From Halobacillus kuroshimensis DSM 18393 (lineage in GTDB: Bacteria; Bacillota; Bacilli; Bacillales; Halobacillaceae), in assembly GCF_000425705.1 (NCBI RefSeq), contig NZ_AUDY01000008.1:682001-746000 (forward strand): a DNA stretch of 64,000 nt. Direction: 5' to 3'. Of the stretch, positions 45,460 to 56,573 are shown in pieces. Both the position numbers and the translations under genes were made by a program. Under the pieces are notes generated by a model that was not told the DNA's origin, did not search any database, and saw only the letters and a program-made list of their open reading frames with translations. The stretch's first letter is position 1. The number at the start of each line of letters is the position of its first letter.

Positions 45460-46605
45460 ATGAAACACATTTCATTATTAGGAGCGACAGGCTCCATCGG
45501 AATACAAACCCTGGATGTCATCAGACTCCACCCTGAACAATTTTCGCTGTACAGTATGGCTTTCGGCCGTAACGTTGAAAAAGCCGTTCCACTCATACAG
45601 GAATTCAAACCAGCAGTCATCGTTGTGCAGGACGAGGGTACGAAGCATCGTTTGAGCAGGGAAATCGATCATTCCCGCATTTTAACCGGCGGAGAAGGTT
45701 TAATTGAGGCCGCTTCTGCCGATGATGTGGATGTCGTCGTCAACGCTGTGATGGGAAGTATCGGTCTGCCGGCCACTTTAAAAGCGATTCAGGCCCGTAA
45801 ACAAATTGCCATCGCCAATAAAGAAACCCTTGTAACCGCCGGTCATCTCGTTATGGCGGAAGCCAGGAAATACGGTGTGGAACTGCTTCCAGTGGACAGC
45901 GAGCATTCCGCGATATTCCAGGCTTTAAATGGCGAAAACAGGAAAGAAATTGAAAAATTGATTATTACAGCTTCCGGCGGCAGTTTTCGTGATAAATCGA
46001 GAGATGAATTGAAAGGCGTGACGGTGGAAGACGCGCTGAACCATCCTAACTGGAGCATGGGGGCGAAAATCACGATTGACTCAGCTTCCATGATGAACAA
46101 GGGACTGGAAGTTATTGAAGCCCACTGGCTTTTTCAAGTGCCTTATGAACAGATTCATGTTATTCTTCATAGGGAAAGCGTGATTCATTCCATGGTGGAG
46201 TACGTAGACAGGAATGTCATTGCCCAGCTGGGAACGCCTGACATGAAAGTGCCCATCCAGTACGCCTTGACTTATCCAAGCCGGATGGATCTTCCTATTA
46301 CAAAGCATTTGAATTTAGAAGAAATTGCGACCCTGAATTTCGAGAAAATGGACATGGATCGTTTCCCATGCCTGCGCATGGCTTATGAAGCAGGCAGAGC
46401 AGGTGGATCGATGCCGGCCGTTTTGAACGCAGCGAATGAAGAAGCCGTGCAAATGTTTTTGGAAGGCCGAATTTCCTTCCTGGAAATCGAATCATACATC
46501 GAAGAAGCGTTGGAAAGGCATGACAAGATTCATAACCCGGACTTGTCTACCATAATTTCTATTGATGAGGAAACAAGGAAGAGAGTCCGTTTCCATTTAA
46601 ATTAA
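45460..46605 (+). CDS. dxr: 1-deoxy-D-xylulose 5-phosphate reductoisomerase
   Basis: Dxr commits carbon to the MEP isoprenoid pathway, which feeds uppS. The 381-residue product has the NADPH motif [26 protein letters not shown], the metal site [14 protein letters not shown] and [10 protein letters not shown], and [23 protein letters not shown]. The ATG at 45460 matches the family start; ATG 45451 would add three residues and lies on the G-rich ribosome site. Confidence 0.97.
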   Translation: MKHISLLGATGSIGIQTLDVIRLHPEQFSLYSMAFGRNVEKAVPLIQEFKPAVIVVQDEGTKHRLSREIDHSRILTGGEGLIEAASADDVDVVVNAVMGSIGLPATLKAIQARKQIAIANKETLVTAGHLVMAEARKYGVELLPVDSEHSAIFQALNGENRKEIEKLIITASGGSFRDKSRDELKGVTVEDALNHPNWSMGAKITIDSASMMNKGLEVIEAHWLFQVPYEQIHVILHRESVIHSMVEYVDRNVIAQLGTPDMKVPIQYALTYPSRMDLPITKHLNLEEIATLNFEKMDMDRFPCLRMAYEAGRAGGSMPAVLNAANEEAVQMFLEGRISFLEIESYIEEALERHDKIHNPDLSTIISIDEETRKRVRFHLN

Positions 46606-46621
46606 AAGGAAGGTGCTTCAT

Positions 46622-47878
46622 TTGACTACAGTGATTGCATTTATACTCATGTTCGGATTATTGGTGTTCGTCCATGAGTGGGGGCATCTCATATTTGCCA
46701 AACGGGCAGGTATGCTGGCGCGGGAGTTTGCCATCGGCTTCGGGCCGAAAATATATCATTTTAAGAAAAATGAAACCTTGTATACGATCCGCCTGCTTCC
46801 CATCGGGGGCTATGTCCGTGTAGCCGGGGAAGACCCTGAAATTGTAGAACTGAAAGCCGGTCATCATATCGGCCTGGAATTCAATAACGATGGGAAAGTA
46901 AATCGGATCATTGTGAATAACAAATCCAAGCATCCGGAAGCCCGTGTGATTGAAGTCGAAAAAGCGGATCTCGACCATCGGCTTGTTATTGAAGGTTATG
47001 AAGTGGATGAAGACGAAAAGCTGTTTTTTGAAGTCGATCCAAAAGCGATGTTTGTAATGGATGAAAATGAAACACAAATCGCTCCCTATAACCGCCAGTT
47101 TGCATCCAAAACTGTACCGCAGCGGGCGATGCAGCTCTTTGCCGGTCCAATGATGAATTTCGTCCTTGCGATTATCCTGTTTATGATCTTAGGTTTCATT
47201 CAAGGTGTGCCTTCAGATGAGGCCAAGCTTGGTGAAATTCAAAATGGCACACCAGCCCAGGAAGCTGGTTTGAAGGCCGGGGACGAAGTGACCGCTGTGG
47301 ACGGGGAATCCGTCAGTACATGGGAGGAATTCACGGCTATCATCAGGGACCATCCCGGTGAAGAAGTTACATTAACGGTGGAACGTGAAGGATCCGTCCA
47401 GCAGATGAATGTAACCCCTGCGTCCATTGAAGACCGTGACATGACCATCGGCCAGGTGGGGGTAGCTAGAGCGTTTGAGGAATCGTTGACTGAAAAACTG
47501 ACGTTTGGATTTACTCAGACGTATGAGTGGGCCGGGTTGATATTGACGAACCTTGGCAAACTCGTGACCGGCCAGTTTTCACTGGATATGCTTTCAGGTC
47601 CTGTCGGTATTTATGACGCTACGGACCAGGTTGTTCAGACAGGTTTCACCAATTTCGTCATGTGGACAGCCATCCTGAGCATTAACCTCGGGATCGTCAA
47701 CCTTCTTCCGCTTCCTGCCCTTGATGGGGGCCGCCTGATTTTTGTCGGGCTTGAGGGCGTCAGAGGGAAGCCGATCGACCCGCAGAAGGAAGGTCTCGTC
47801 CATTTCATTGGATTTGCTCTTCTGATGCTGCTCATGCTGGTGGTAACATGGAACGATATTCAACGCTTATTCCTATGA
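46622..47878 (+). CDS. rasP: site-2 zinc metalloprotease RasP (RseP family)
   Basis: An intramembrane protease that cleaves anti-sigma factors such as RsiW and clears signal peptides. The 418-residue product has the zinc motif HEWGH (18-22) in the first helix, FAIGFGP and LLPIGGYVRVAGEDPE. It has a PDZ domain (about 200-275, NGTPAQEAGLKAGDEV) and the third zinc ligand motif NLLPLPALDGG. A TTG start at 46622 has AAGGAAGGTG well placed upstream; GTG 46613 overlaps it. Confidence 0.95.
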   Translation: MTTVIAFILMFGLLVFVHEWGHLIFAKRAGMLAREFAIGFGPKIYHFKKNETLYTIRLLPIGGYVRVAGEDPEIVELKAGHHIGLEFNNDGKVNRIIVNNKSKHPEARVIEVEKADLDHRLVIEGYEVDEDEKLFFEVDPKAMFVMDENETQIAPYNRQFASKTVPQRAMQLFAGPMMNFVLAIILFMILGFIQGVPSDEAKLGEIQNGTPAQEAGLKAGDEVTAVDGESVSTWEEFTAIIRDHPGEEVTLTVEREGSVQQMNVTPASIEDRDMTIGQVGVARAFEESLTEKLTFGFTQTYEWAGLILTNLGKLVTGQFSLDMLSGPVGIYDATDQVVQTGFTNFVMWTAILSINLGIVNLLPLPALDGGRLIFVGLEGVRGKPIDPQKEGLVHFIGFALLMLLMLVVTWNDIQRLFL

Positions 47879-47888
47879 TGAATCCTAC

Positions 47889-47942
47889 AGCTGGAAGTCT
47901 AAAGGCAACAGGCATTACCTGGACTTCCGGCTTTCTTTTATT
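47889..47942 (+). terminator. terminator between rasP and proS
   Basis: AGCTGGAAGTC pairs with GACTTCCGGCT (47889-47899 and 47922-47932), including one T-G pair, and a T-rich tail follows. Confidence 0.8.
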
Positions 47943-47965
47943 AACATTGAATTGAGGTGTAGATG

Positions 47966-49669
47966 ATGAGACAAAGTCATATGTTCATTCCTACTTTAAA
48001 AGAAAACCCAGCAGACGCTGACATTAAAAGCCATCAGCTTTTAGTCCGCGCCGGCTACATACGCCAGATTGCCTCGGGGATTTACAGTTTCCTTCCGATT
48101 GGGCAGCGTGTGCTGAGGAAAGTAGAAAATATTGTAAGAGAAGAAATGGAAAAAATCGGTGCTCACGAAATGGCTATGCCTGCTCTTGAACCTTCAGAAC
48201 TATGGAAGGAAACCGGCCGCTGGTCCACCTTCGGCTCCGAGTTGATGCGCTTGAATGACCGTCACAACCGTGAATTTGCTCTTGGAGCGACGCATGAAGA
48301 GGTGATTACAAGCCTTGTTCGGCATGAGGTGAAAAGCTATAAGCAGCTTCCATTAACGGTTTTCCAAATACAGAATAAATTCCGTGACGAAGCACGCCCC
48401 CGGTTTGGACTGCTCCGAGGCCGTGAATTTTTAATGAAGGATGCCTACTCCTTTAACGAATCCTATGAGAGCCTTGACGAAACATACGAGAAGATGTTCC
48501 AGGCCTATTCCAACGTGTTTTCCCGTCTGGGCTTGAATTTCCGTGCAGTTATCGCTGATTCCGGTGCGATGGGCGGAAAAGATACGCATGAATTCATGGT
48601 CCTTTCCGAAGTCGGGGAAGATGTGATCGCCTATTCAGACACATCCCGTTATGCAGCGAATATAGAAATGGCACCTGTTACAGCTGTTTATGAAAAGTCT
48701 GCAGAAACTCCTATCGATATGAAGAAAGTCGAAACCCCGGGCTGTAAAACGATGCAGGAGGTTGCTGACTTTTTTGGACACCAGCTGGAGGAAGGCTTAA
48801 AAGCCATCCTGTTCAAAGTAGACGAGCAGTTTGTGCTGGCCGTCACAAGAGGAGATCATGAAGTCAACGATGTGAAACTGAAAAACCTTTATGATGCTGG
48901 TGTCGTAGAACTTGCATCAGCGGAGGATACGAAGCGTCTGATGGGTGCAGGATTCGGATCCCTGGGGCCTGTAGGAGTGCCGGAAGATGTGGATGTTGTA
49001 GCGGATGCAGCTGTTGAAGCTCTTGTGAACGTAACCTGTGGAGCCAACGAGGACGGATATCACTATAAAAATGCGACACCGGAAAAAGATTTCCACGTAT
49101 CCCGCTATGCAGATCTCCGCTTCATTCAAGAAGGAGATCCTTCTCCTGACGGGGAAGGGGTTATCCAATTCGCCCGCGGCATCGAGGTTGGGCATGTCTT
49201 CAAACTTGGAGAATTCTATTCTCAGCGTATGAATGCCACCTTCCTCAATGACCAGGGGAAAGCGGAGACGATGATCATGGGATCTTATGGTATCGGTGTA
49301 TCCCGGACACTCGCGGCTGTGGTAGAGCAGTATAATGATGACCGCGGCATCACGTGGCCGGCCAATGTTGCACCGTTCCAGGTTCATCTGCTTTCCATGA
49401 ATCCGAAGAAGGAAGAGCAGAAGGAGCTTGCTGATCAATTGTATGACCAGCTGCTTGAATCCGGCATCGAAGTTTTATATGATGATCGTAAAGAAAGAGC
49501 CGGTGTTAAATTTGCCGACAGCGATTTATTTGGAATCCCGGTTCGTGTGACGGTTGGAAAACAAGCCGGTGAAGGAATTGTGGAAGTGAAAGAACGAGCG
49601 ACTGGAGAGCAGAAGGAACTTTCCGCTTCAGAAATCGCAGACTATATAAAAAACTGGTACAAAGCTTAA
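47966..49669 (+). CDS. proS: prolyl-tRNA synthetase (bacterial type)
   Basis: ProS charges tRNA-Pro. The 567-residue product is the bacterial form with an editing (INS) domain. Class II motifs are [47 protein letters not shown] (motif 2 area) and [17 protein letters not shown] (motif 3). The C-terminal anticodon-binding domain has [25 protein letters not shown] is 6 bases from the ATG at 47966; the ATG at 47963 is less well spaced. Confidence 0.97.
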   Translation: MRQSHMFIPTLKENPADADIKSHQLLVRAGYIRQIASGIYSFLPIGQRVLRKVENIVREEMEKIGAHEMAMPALEPSELWKETGRWSTFGSELMRLNDRHNREFALGATHEEVITSLVRHEVKSYKQLPLTVFQIQNKFRDEARPRFGLLRGREFLMKDAYSFNESYESLDETYEKMFQAYSNVFSRLGLNFRAVIADSGAMGGKDTHEFMVLSEVGEDVIAYSDTSRYAANIEMAPVTAVYEKSAETPIDMKKVETPGCKTMQEVADFFGHQLEEGLKAILFKVDEQFVLAVTRGDHEVNDVKLKNLYDAGVVELASAEDTKRLMGAGFGSLGPVGVPEDVDVVADAAVEALVNVTCGANEDGYHYKNATPEKDFHVSRYADLRFIQEGDPSPDGEGVIQFARGIEVGHVFKLGEFYSQRMNATFLNDQGKAETMIMGSYGIGVSRTLAAVVEQYNDDRGITWPANVAPFQVHLLSMNPKKEEQKELADQLYDQLLESGIEVLYDDRKERAGVKFADSDLFGIPVRVTVGKQAGEGIVEVKERATGEQKELSASEIADYIKNWYKA

Positions 49670-49681
49670 TTGTTTCACAGA

Positions 49682-49719
49682 AAATACCCTTGCTTGGGAT
49701 AAGATGAGCAAGGGTATTT
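49682..49719 (+). terminator. hairpin between proS and polC
   Basis: A perfect 13-bp stem AAATACCCTTGCT / AGCAAGGGTATTT (49682-49694 and 49707-49719) has a 12-nt loop. The T run is short, so it may be a partial terminator. Confidence 0.7.
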
Positions 49720-49761
49720 CCATGAATGAGCTAAGTCCTTATGGTAAAGGGAGGAATCACG

Positions 49762-52700
49762 ATGAGTGTGAACAGTCAGGAGAAGATGCACTACTTACTG
49801 GAACAGATCCAGTTTCCTCATAATCTGATTGAACCTCATTTTAAAGAAAGCCGGATGGAGAAGCTGGTTGTATTCAAGGAGAAGAAAGCATGGCATTTTC
49901 ATTTTGCTATGCAAAGGCCGCTTCCACCTTCTGTTTATGAGCTGTTCACAAGTAAATTGGTCCATGCCTTTCGTTCCATTGCTGAAGTAGACTGGACAAT
50001 TGACACAGCGGATAAAGAACTGGCCGGTGAAGATATCGTAGAATACTGGCAGAACTTTATTAAGACGATGACAAACCTGACTCCGGGATACAAAGATCTG
50101 CTGTTGGAACAGCAGCCTGAAGTTAACGGGAACAAGATTATGTTAACTTGCAGGAATTTAGCTGAGAGCCATGCCGTACAGAAAAAGCTGGAAGAGCCTC
50201 TCAAGCAGTATGCGCAGCGTGCAGGTCTTCCTGCATTTGTTTTATCAACACAGGTTAAACATGAAAAAGACGAGATCAAGAGGTTTCAGGAAGAACGGCA
50301 GAAAGAAGATAAAATCCTTGTCCAGCAGGCTGTGAAGGAGCAGGAGGAGCGGGCGAAAGATAAGGACGATCAAAAGCCTAAAGGTCCGATTGAAATTGGT
50401 TATAAAATCCAGGATGATATCATCCCTATGGAAGAGATTCAGGAAGAAGAGAAGCGTATCGCTGTCCAGGGGTATGTGTTTGATGCAGAAGTGAAGGAAC
50501 TCCGCTCAGGCCGGCACCTTCTGCTGCTGAAGGTCACGGATTACACCGATTCGTTCTCCATCAAAATGTTCTCCCGCGGCGATGATCATGCTGACATGTT
50601 CAAGCTTGTCCAGGCGGGAATGTGGATCAAAGCCCGCGGAGGCGTACAAACGGACAGCTTTACCAACGAGCTGACGATGATGGCCAATGATATCAACGAA
50701 GTGAAGCCGAAGCTGCGTCAGGACGAGGCACCTGAAGGAAAGAAACGAATTGAACTGCATGCCCATACGACAATGAGTGCCATGGATGCACCCGTGTCTC
50801 CATCCCGTCTGATTAAGCAGGCAGGGGACTGGGGCCATGAAGCAATTGCCATCACAGATCACGCTGTCGTTCAGGCTTATCCTGATGCCCATAGTGCAGG
50901 AGAAAAGAATGGGGTTAAAATCCTATACGGGGTTGAAGCCAACCTGGTTGATGATGGAGTGCCGATTGCCTATGGGGAGCAGGACCGCGATCTGGAGGAT
51001 GCCTCTTATGTTGTTTTTGACGTTGAGACGACAGGTTTATCTGCTGTTTACGATAAAATCATTGAACTGGCAGCTGTCCGCATTCAAGGAGGAGAAATTG
51101 TCGACCGCTTCGAATCCTTCGCCAACCCTCATCATCCCCTGTCTCAGACGACCATTGATTTGACAGGGATTACGGATGATATGGTAAAGGATGCACCGGA
51201 AATCGAAGAAGTACTAAAGGATTTTCATACATGGACAGGGGATGACATTCTCGTTGCCCACAACGCAAGCTTTGATATGGGCTTCTTAAATGCCGGCTAT
51301 CAGGCGATCGATCTTGGGAAAGCGGAAAACCCGGTCATCGATACGCTGGAGCTGGCCCGATTCCTTGTACCGGAACTTAAAAATCACCGGCTGAATACCC
51401 TTTGTAAGAAATTCGATATCGAGCTTACCCAGCACCACCGGGCTATTTACGATGCTGAAGCAACCGGTTACCTTTTGTGGAAACTTCTAAAGAGAGCCAT
51501 GGAACGGGAGATTACCAATCACCAGAATTTGAACGACTATATGGGAGAAGGAAAAGCTTATCAACGCTCGAGACCTTCCCATGCCACACTGCTTGCGACG
51601 AATAGTACCGGCTTGAAAAACATTTACCGGCTGGTTTCTGAAGCGCATGTAAATTATTTCTACCGTGTGCCGCGGATTCCAAGATCGCTGCTTAAAAAGT
51701 ATCGGGAAGGCATTCTTGTCGGATCCGGCTGTGATAAAGGTGAGGTCTTTGAAACGATTATGCAGAAATCGGAAGAAGAAGCTGAAAAAGTGGCCGATTT
51801 CTACGATTATATTGAAATACAGCCTCCGGGGAACTATTATCACCTTGTCGAAAAAGATCTCGTTCAGACAGAAGCACAGATCCTTGATATTCTGAAGCGT
51901 CTCACCGCTCTTGGCGAACGGCTCGGCAAAACAGTCGTGGCTACTGGGAATACACATTACCTTGAGCCTCATGAAAAGCAGTACCGTCAGATTCTCATAT
52001 CGTCACAGAACGGAAATCCTTTAAACAGACAGACCCTTCCTGAGGTGCATTTTAAGACGACGAATGAAATGATCGATGAGCTTTCCTTCCTGGGAAAAGA
52101 AAAAGCTGAGGAACTCGTCGTAACGAATACACATAAAATCAATGATATGATCGGGGAAGTTTCCCCGGTGAAGGATGATCTCTATACACCGAACATTGAA
52201 GGAGCGGATCAGGAAATCCGTGAGATGTCCTATAACAAAGCGAGGAGCATCTATGGCGAATCCATCCCTCAGTTGATAGTGGACCGCTTGGAGAAGGAGC
52301 TCGACAGTATCATTGGAAACGGCTTTGCGGTCATCTATTTGATTTCACAAAAGCTTGTGACCAAATCCCTTGAAGACGGATACCTTGTTGGTTCACGGGG
52401 GTCGGTCGGCTCGTCCTTTGTTGCGACAATGACAGAAATCACCGAGGTCAACCCGCTACCTCCCCATTATGTCTGTCCGTCGTGCCAGTACAACGAATTC
52501 TTTACTGATGGTTCTGTCGGTAGTGGGTTTGACCTGGATGAAAAAGACTGCCCGGAATGCGGGACATCTTTAAAGAAAGACGGCCAGGACATTCCATTTG
52601 AAACCTTCCTTGGGTTCAAAGGGGATAAAGTCCCGGATATTGACTTGAACTTCTCCGGGGAATATCAGCCGCATGCGCACAATTATACGAAAGAGTTGTT

Positions 52701-54054
52701 CGGGGAGGATAACGTGTATCGTGCCGGAACGATTGGTACGATTGCTGAAAAGACTGCTTACGGCTATGTGAAGGGCTATGCCGGGGATCATCAGCTCCAT
52801 TATAAGAACGCGGAGATAGACAGGCTTGTCCACGGATGCACAGGAGTCAAGCGGACGAGCGGTCAGCACCCTGGAGGAATCATCGTTGTACCGGATGATA
52901 TGGAGATTTACGACTTTTCCCCCATCCAGTATCCGGCAGATGATACAAAATCCGAATGGAGAACAACGCACTTTGATTTCCACTCCATTCACGATAACCT
53001 CCTTAAGCTGGATATACTTGGACACGATGATCCGACCGTTATCCGTATGCTTCAGGATTTAAGTGGAATCGACCAGAAGGAGATTCCCGTCGACGACCCA
53101 GAAGTTATGAAAATCTTCAGCGGCCCTGAAGCCCTCGGAGTAACGGCGGACCAGATCATGTGTAAAACCGGAACTCTCGGTGTGCCTGAATTTGGTACAC
53201 GTTTCGTAAGACAGATGCTCGAGGATACAAAGCCTAAAACCTTTGCCGAACTTGTTATCATTTCCGGTTTGTCTCACGGGACGGACGTATGGTTGGGAAA
53301 TGCGGAACAGCTGATCAATGACGGCATTTGTACACTGCCCGAAGTTATCGGCTGCCGTGATGATATTATGGTGTATTTAATGCATAAGGGCCTTGATCCA
53401 TCTCTTGCCTTTAAAATCATGGAATTTGTAAGGAAGGGACGCGGCCTGCAGGACGAATGGATTGAAGAAATGAAAAAACACGGGGTACCGGACTGGTATA
53501 TTGATTCCTGTAAGAAGATCAAATACATGTTCCCGAAAGCCCACGCCGCCGCCTATGTCCTGATGGCCGTTCGGATCGCCTATTTTAAAGTCCATTACCC
53601 GATTTACTTTTATGCGGCATATTTCACCGTCCGTGCCAGCGATTTCGAACTGGAAACGATGATGAAGGGATCCGAAGCGATCCGTACCCGTATGAATGAA
53701 ATTCAGAGCAAAGGGTTTGATGCGACACCGAAGGAGAAAAGTTTGATGACCGTGCTGGAAATTTCTCTTGAGATGTGTGAGCGTGGGTTCAGCTTTAAAA
53801 ATGTGGACCTGTACAAATCAAGTGCTACGGACTTTTTAGTGGAAGGCAACCAGTTGATTCCACCATTCAATGCGGTTGACGGACTGGGTACAAACGCGGC
53901 CATTAACATTGTTCAGGCCCGCGGTGAAGGAGAATTCCTTTCCAAGCAGGATCTTAGAGAACGGAGCCGTATCTCCAAAACGGTTCTTGAGTATCTGGAT
54001 AACTTCGGATGCCTGGAAGGAATGCCGGATGAAAACCAGCTCTCTCTTTTTTAG
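49762..54054 (+). CDS. polC: DNA polymerase III alpha subunit, PolC type
   Basis: PolC is the main replicative polymerase of low-GC Gram-positives. The 1430-residue product has an N-terminal domain and OB fold. A PHP domain ([32 protein letters not shown]) is split by an inserted 3'-5' exonuclease ([44 protein letters not shown]). The polymerase core has [14 protein letters not shown] and [13 protein letters not shown] Cys4 zinc site CPSCQYNEF...CPECGT is seen. GGGAGG sets the ATG at 49762. Confidence 0.98.
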   Translation: MSVNSQEKMHYLLEQIQFPHNLIEPHFKESRMEKLVVFKEKKAWHFHFAMQRPLPPSVYELFTSKLVHAFRSIAEVDWTIDTADKELAGEDIVEYWQNFIKTMTNLTPGYKDLLLEQQPEVNGNKIMLTCRNLAESHAVQKKLEEPLKQYAQRAGLPAFVLSTQVKHEKDEIKRFQEERQKEDKILVQQAVKEQEERAKDKDDQKPKGPIEIGYKIQDDIIPMEEIQEEEKRIAVQGYVFDAEVKELRSGRHLLLLKVTDYTDSFSIKMFSRGDDHADMFKLVQAGMWIKARGGVQTDSFTNELTMMANDINEVKPKLRQDEAPEGKKRIELHAHTTMSAMDAPVSPSRLIKQAGDWGHEAIAITDHAVVQAYPDAHSAGEKNGVKILYGVEANLVDDGVPIAYGEQDRDLEDASYVVFDVETTGLSAVYDKIIELAAVRIQGGEIVDRFESFANPHHPLSQTTIDLTGITDDMVKDAPEIEEVLKDFHTWTGDDILVAHNASFDMGFLNAGYQAIDLGKAENPVIDTLELARFLVPELKNHRLNTLCKKFDIELTQHHRAIYDAEATGYLLWKLLKRAMEREITNHQNLNDYMGEGKAYQRSRPSHATLLATNSTGLKNIYRLVSEAHVNYFYRVPRIPRSLLKKYREGILVGSGCDKGEVFETIMQKSEEEAEKVADFYDYIEIQPPGNYYHLVEKDLVQTEAQILDILKRLTALGERLGKTVVATGNTHYLEPHEKQYRQILISSQNGNPLNRQTLPEVHFKTTNEMIDELSFLGKEKAEELVVTNTHKINDMIGEVSPVKDDLYTPNIEGADQEIREMSYNKARSIYGESIPQLIVDRLEKELDSIIGNGFAVIYLISQKLVTKSLEDGYLVGSRGSVGSSFVATMTEITEVNPLPPHYVCPSCQYNEFFTDGSVGSGFDLDEKDCPECGTSLKKDGQDIPFETFLGFKGDKVPDIDLNFSGEYQPHAHNYTKELFGEDNVYRAGTIGTIAEKTAYGYVKGYAGDHQLHYKNAEIDRLVHGCTGVKRTSGQHPGGIIVVPDDMEIYDFSPIQYPADDTKSEWRTTHFDFHSIHDNLLKLDILGHDDPTVIRMLQDLSGIDQKEIPVDDPEVMKIFSGPEALGVTADQIMCKTGTLGVPEFGTRFVRQMLEDTKPKTFAELVIISGLSHGTDVWLGNAEQLINDGICTLPEVIGCRDDIMVYLMHKGLDPSLAFKIMEFVRKGRGLQDEWIEEMKKHGVPDWYIDSCKKIKYMFPKAHAAAYVLMAVRIAYFKVHYPIYFYAAYFTVRASDFELETMMKGSEAIRTRMNEIQSKGFDATPKEKSLMTVLEISLEMCERGFSFKNVDLYKSSATDFLVEGNQLIPPFNAVDGLGTNAAINIVQARGEGEFLSKQDLRERSRISKTVLEYLDNFGCLEGMPDENQLSLF

Positions 54055-54086
54055 GGGCATGGTTTTCTCCATCATCTGCCCTCCGG

Positions 54087-54115
54087 TTGCAAACCATAGG
54101 CAGTTATGATATATT
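54087..54115 (+). promoter_or_regulatory. promoter of the rimP-nusA-infB operon
   Basis: TTGCAA (54087-54092), a 17-base spacer and TATATT (54110-54115), with TG at 54107-54108 as extended -10. The start near 54122 gives a leader of about 253 nt within the gene-free stretch 54055-54374. Confidence 0.75.
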
Positions 54116-54146
54116 TTTTATGGTGAGAAGAGCGATAGGAACGCCG

Positions 54147-54171
54147 AAAGAGTGGGGGAACCCGCTCTTTT
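54147..54171 (+). terminator. terminator-like hairpin early in the rimP leader
   Basis: AAAGAGTGGG pairs with CCCGCTCTTT (54147-54156 and 54161-54170) with one T-G pair and a GGAA loop, followed by an interrupted T run (TTTTGTC). It can serve polC and, since the rimP promoter lies upstream, also attenuate the rimP operon. Confidence 0.7.
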
Positions 54172-54236
54172 GTCATATTTCAGGCTCTTACTTTTGTGGA
54201 AACTTTTCAATGCAGCAGGGGCTTGTATGCCCGCGA

Positions 54237-54273
54237 AGAGAACCGCTATGATCCATGTCATAGCGGTTTCTCG
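54237..54273 (+). promoter_or_regulatory. second strong hairpin in the rimP leader
   Basis: AACCGCTATGA / TCATAGCGGTT (54241-54251 and 54258-54268) is a perfect 11-bp stem extended by GAGA / TCTC around a bulged T. No T run follows. It may be a leader element, pause site or processing site. Confidence 0.55.
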
Positions 54274-54374
54274 TGGCCTCTGTGACTGGAAAGCACTGGT
54301 ACTTAAATGAAATCAGCCCGACCATCTCATACTAAGGGAAACGAAACAATGAACAGGCCAAAGGAGGGAAAAGC

Positions 54375-54848
54375 ATGAGCAATCATGTGACATCCGTAGC
54401 GGAACGTCTTGTCCAGCCAATCTTAAATGATATGAATTTGGAACTTGTCGACATCGAATACAAAAAAGAAGGACAGAACTGGTATCTGCGCGTCTTCATT
54501 GATAAGGAGGGCGGCGTTGATATTGAGGAATGCGGTCAAGTATCGGAGCAGCTGAGTGAGAAGCTGGATGATGAGGACCCTATTGATATCCCATATTTTC
54601 TAGAGGTTGCTTCTCCAGGAGCGGAACGTCCGTTGAAAACGGAAGCTGACTTTAAGAAGTATACCGGTCATTACGTTTATATGAAGCTGTATGAACCGAT
54701 TGATGGGGAGAAGGAGTTTGAAGGGACACTGAAGTCTTTCGAAAATTCCACAGCTGTCGTAGAAATCCGTATAAAAACAAGAAAAAAACAGCTGGAAGTT
54801 CCTTATGAAAAGATAGCCAAAGCAAACCTAGCTGTTACGTTTAATTAA
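54375..54848 (+). CDS. rimP: ribosome maturation factor RimP
   Basis: RimP aids 30S assembly. The 157-residue product has [37 protein letters not shown] and [20 protein letters not shown]. The two-domain layout and length fit the family. AAGGAGGG precedes the ATG. It is the first gene of the operon; nusA follows after 13 bases. Confidence 0.96.
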   Translation: MSNHVTSVAERLVQPILNDMNLELVDIEYKKEGQNWYLRVFIDKEGGVDIEECGQVSEQLSEKLDDEDPIDIPYFLEVASPGAERPLKTEADFKKYTGHYVYMKLYEPIDGEKEFEGTLKSFENSTAVVEIRIKTRKKQLEVPYEKIAKANLAVTFN

Positions 54849-54861
54849 GGGGGAGAAATCG

Positions 54862-55965
54862 TTGAGTAGTGAACTATTTGATGCCATGGATTATCTGGAA
54901 AAGGAAAAAGGCATCGACAAGAATCTGTTATTGGAAGCGCTGGAAGCAGCACTTATCTCTGCTTATAAGAAAAACTTTAATTCCGCAACCAATGTTCGTG
55001 TGGATATTAATGAACAGGAAAGTACAATGAAGGTACTGGCGAGGAAAGAAATCGTAGAAGAAGTGATGGATCCCCAACAGGAAATTTCCCTTGAGGAAGC
55101 CAACGGAATCGATCCAAACTACGATATCGAAGACGTCATCGAAGTGGAAGTGACACCGATGGACTTCGGCCGGATCGCAGCTCAGGCGGCCAAGCAGGTG
55201 GTAACCCAGCGTGTCCGTGAAGCCGAGCGAGGCATCATTTACGGGGAGTACGTCGATCGTGAAGAAGATGTGATGACAGGAATCATCCAGCGAAAGGATC
55301 CTCGTTTTGTTTATGTAAACCTCGGTAAAATTGAAGCGCGCCTTCCTGAAGGTGAGCAGATGCCTACAGAAACGTATGAGGTTCACGATCGTTTGAAAGT
55401 ATTTGTGACCAAAGTGGAAAACAGCAACAAAGGACCACATATTTACGTGTCCAGAACGCACCCGGGTCTGCTGAAGCGTTTGTTTGAAATGGAAGTACCT
55501 GAGATTTATGATGGCACTGTAGAAGTCATGAGTGTTGCCCGTGAAGCGGGGGACCGTTCCAAGATTTCTGTTTACGCCCAAGATCAGGATATTGATCCGG
55601 TTGGCTCCTGCGTTGGGCAGCGCGGGCAGCGCGTCCAAACCATCGTAAACGAATTGAAAGGTGAAAAGATTGATATTGTACAGTGGTCTGAGGATCCTGT
55701 TGAATATGTTTCCAATGCGCTGAGCCCTTCCAAAGTCGTTGAAGTTCTTGTCGACGAGGAAGATAAAGCGACAACCGTCATCGTTCCTGATTACCAGCTT
55801 TCCCTGGCTATCGGAAAACGCGGCCAGAATGCCCGTCTGGCAGCTAAGCTGACGGGATGGAAGATTGATATCAAGAGCGAAAGCGAAGCACGTGAACAAG
55901 GTCTTCTTTCTGAAACAGCGGAAGTAGAAAGTGACGACCTTGATGAAGATCTTTTAGAGGATTAA
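54862..55965 (+). CDS. nusA: transcription termination/antitermination factor NusA
   Basis: NusA binds RNA polymerase and promotes pausing and intrinsic termination at weak terminators. The 367-residue product is the short Gram-positive form without the C-terminal acidic repeats of E. coli. It has the N-terminal polymerase-binding domain, an S1 domain ([20 protein letters not shown]) and two KH domains ([38 protein letters not shown]). A TTG start follows GGGGGAG. In B. subtilis NusA controls its own operon through a NusA-dependent terminator in the leader. Confidence 0.97.
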   Translation: MSSELFDAMDYLEKEKGIDKNLLLEALEAALISAYKKNFNSATNVRVDINEQESTMKVLARKEIVEEVMDPQQEISLEEANGIDPNYDIEDVIEVEVTPMDFGRIAAQAAKQVVTQRVREAERGIIYGEYVDREEDVMTGIIQRKDPRFVYVNLGKIEARLPEGEQMPTETYEVHDRLKVFVTKVENSNKGPHIYVSRTHPGLLKRLFEMEVPEIYDGTVEVMSVAREAGDRSKISVYAQDQDIDPVGSCVGQRGQRVQTIVNELKGEKIDIVQWSEDPVEYVSNALSPSKVVEVLVDEEDKATTVIVPDYQLSLAIGKRGQNARLAAKLTGWKIDIKSESEAREQGLLSETAEVESDDLDEDLLED

Positions 55966-55979
55966 GGAGGGGGAAGACA

Positions 55980-56255
55980 ATGACCCGTTCCAAAAAACAG
56001 CCGCTTCGGAAATGTGTCGTCACACAGGAGATGCTTCCGAAGCAGCAGTTAATCCGAGTCGTCCGTAATAAAGACGGAGAGGTATTCGTGGACGACACTG
56101 GAAAAATGAATGGCCGTGGGGCCTATGTAACTAAAAATCTGGATGTTATTGAGCAGGCAGAAAAACAACAGCTGCTGAACCGTCATTTAAAAGCTTCCGT
56201 AAGTAAGGAAGTTTATGAGGATCTCAAATCCAAAGTACAGGCGGATCCATCATGA
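55980..56255 (+). CDS. ylxR: YlxR family RNA-binding protein (RnpM)
   Basis: A 91-residue basic protein with the YlxR signature RKCVVTQEMLPKQQLIRVV and MNGRGAYVTKNLDVIEQA. The family is reported to bind RNase P RNA and modulate it, and to affect expression broadly in B. subtilis. AAGGAGGGGG precedes the ATG. Its last four bases overlap ylxQ (ATGA). Confidence 0.94.
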   Translation: MTRSKKQPLRKCVVTQEMLPKQQLIRVVRNKDGEVFVDDTGKMNGRGAYVTKNLDVIEQAEKQQLLNRHLKASVSKEVYEDLKSKVQADPS

Positions 56256-56566
56256 GTGGAAGTTACTTGAACCTGATCGGTCTTGCCGTCCGTGCGGGGA
56301 AATGCACGTTTGGAGAAGAATCCATCGTTAAGGACATCCGTAAGCGGAAAGCCAAGCTGGTTCTGATTGCCAATGACACTGGAAAACAAACAAAGAAAAA
56401 GCTGACAGATAAATGCAGCTTTTATCAAGTACCCTGCTACGAGGTGGATGACAGAGAAGTTCTGTCACAGGCCGTCGGTAAAGCGGGGAGAGTCGCGATC
56501 GCAGTTCTGGATCAAGGATTTGCGAAAAAGTTGCAATCGCTGCTCGATGAATCTATTCGGGGGTGA
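56252..56566 (+). CDS. rplGA: L7Ae-family ribosomal protein YlxQ
   Basis: A 104-residue kink-turn RNA-binding protein of the L7Ae/L30e family. The motifs are [35 protein letters not shown] and [16 protein letters not shown]. It starts in a 4-base overlap with ylxR and ends next to infB, so it belongs to the nusA-infB operon. The ribosomal role of this paralogue is not firmly known. Confidence 0.93.
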   Translation: MSGSYLNLIGLAVRAGKCTFGEESIVKDIRKRKAKLVLIANDTGKQTKKKLTDKCSFYQVPCYEVDDREVLSQAVGKAGRVAIAVLDQGFAKKLQSLLDESIRG

Positions 56567-56573
56567 AAGATAT

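Noticed and set aside
54928-55899. 323-codon open frame opposite nusA
   Set aside because: Antisense shadow of nusA; no start signal and no recognisable domain.
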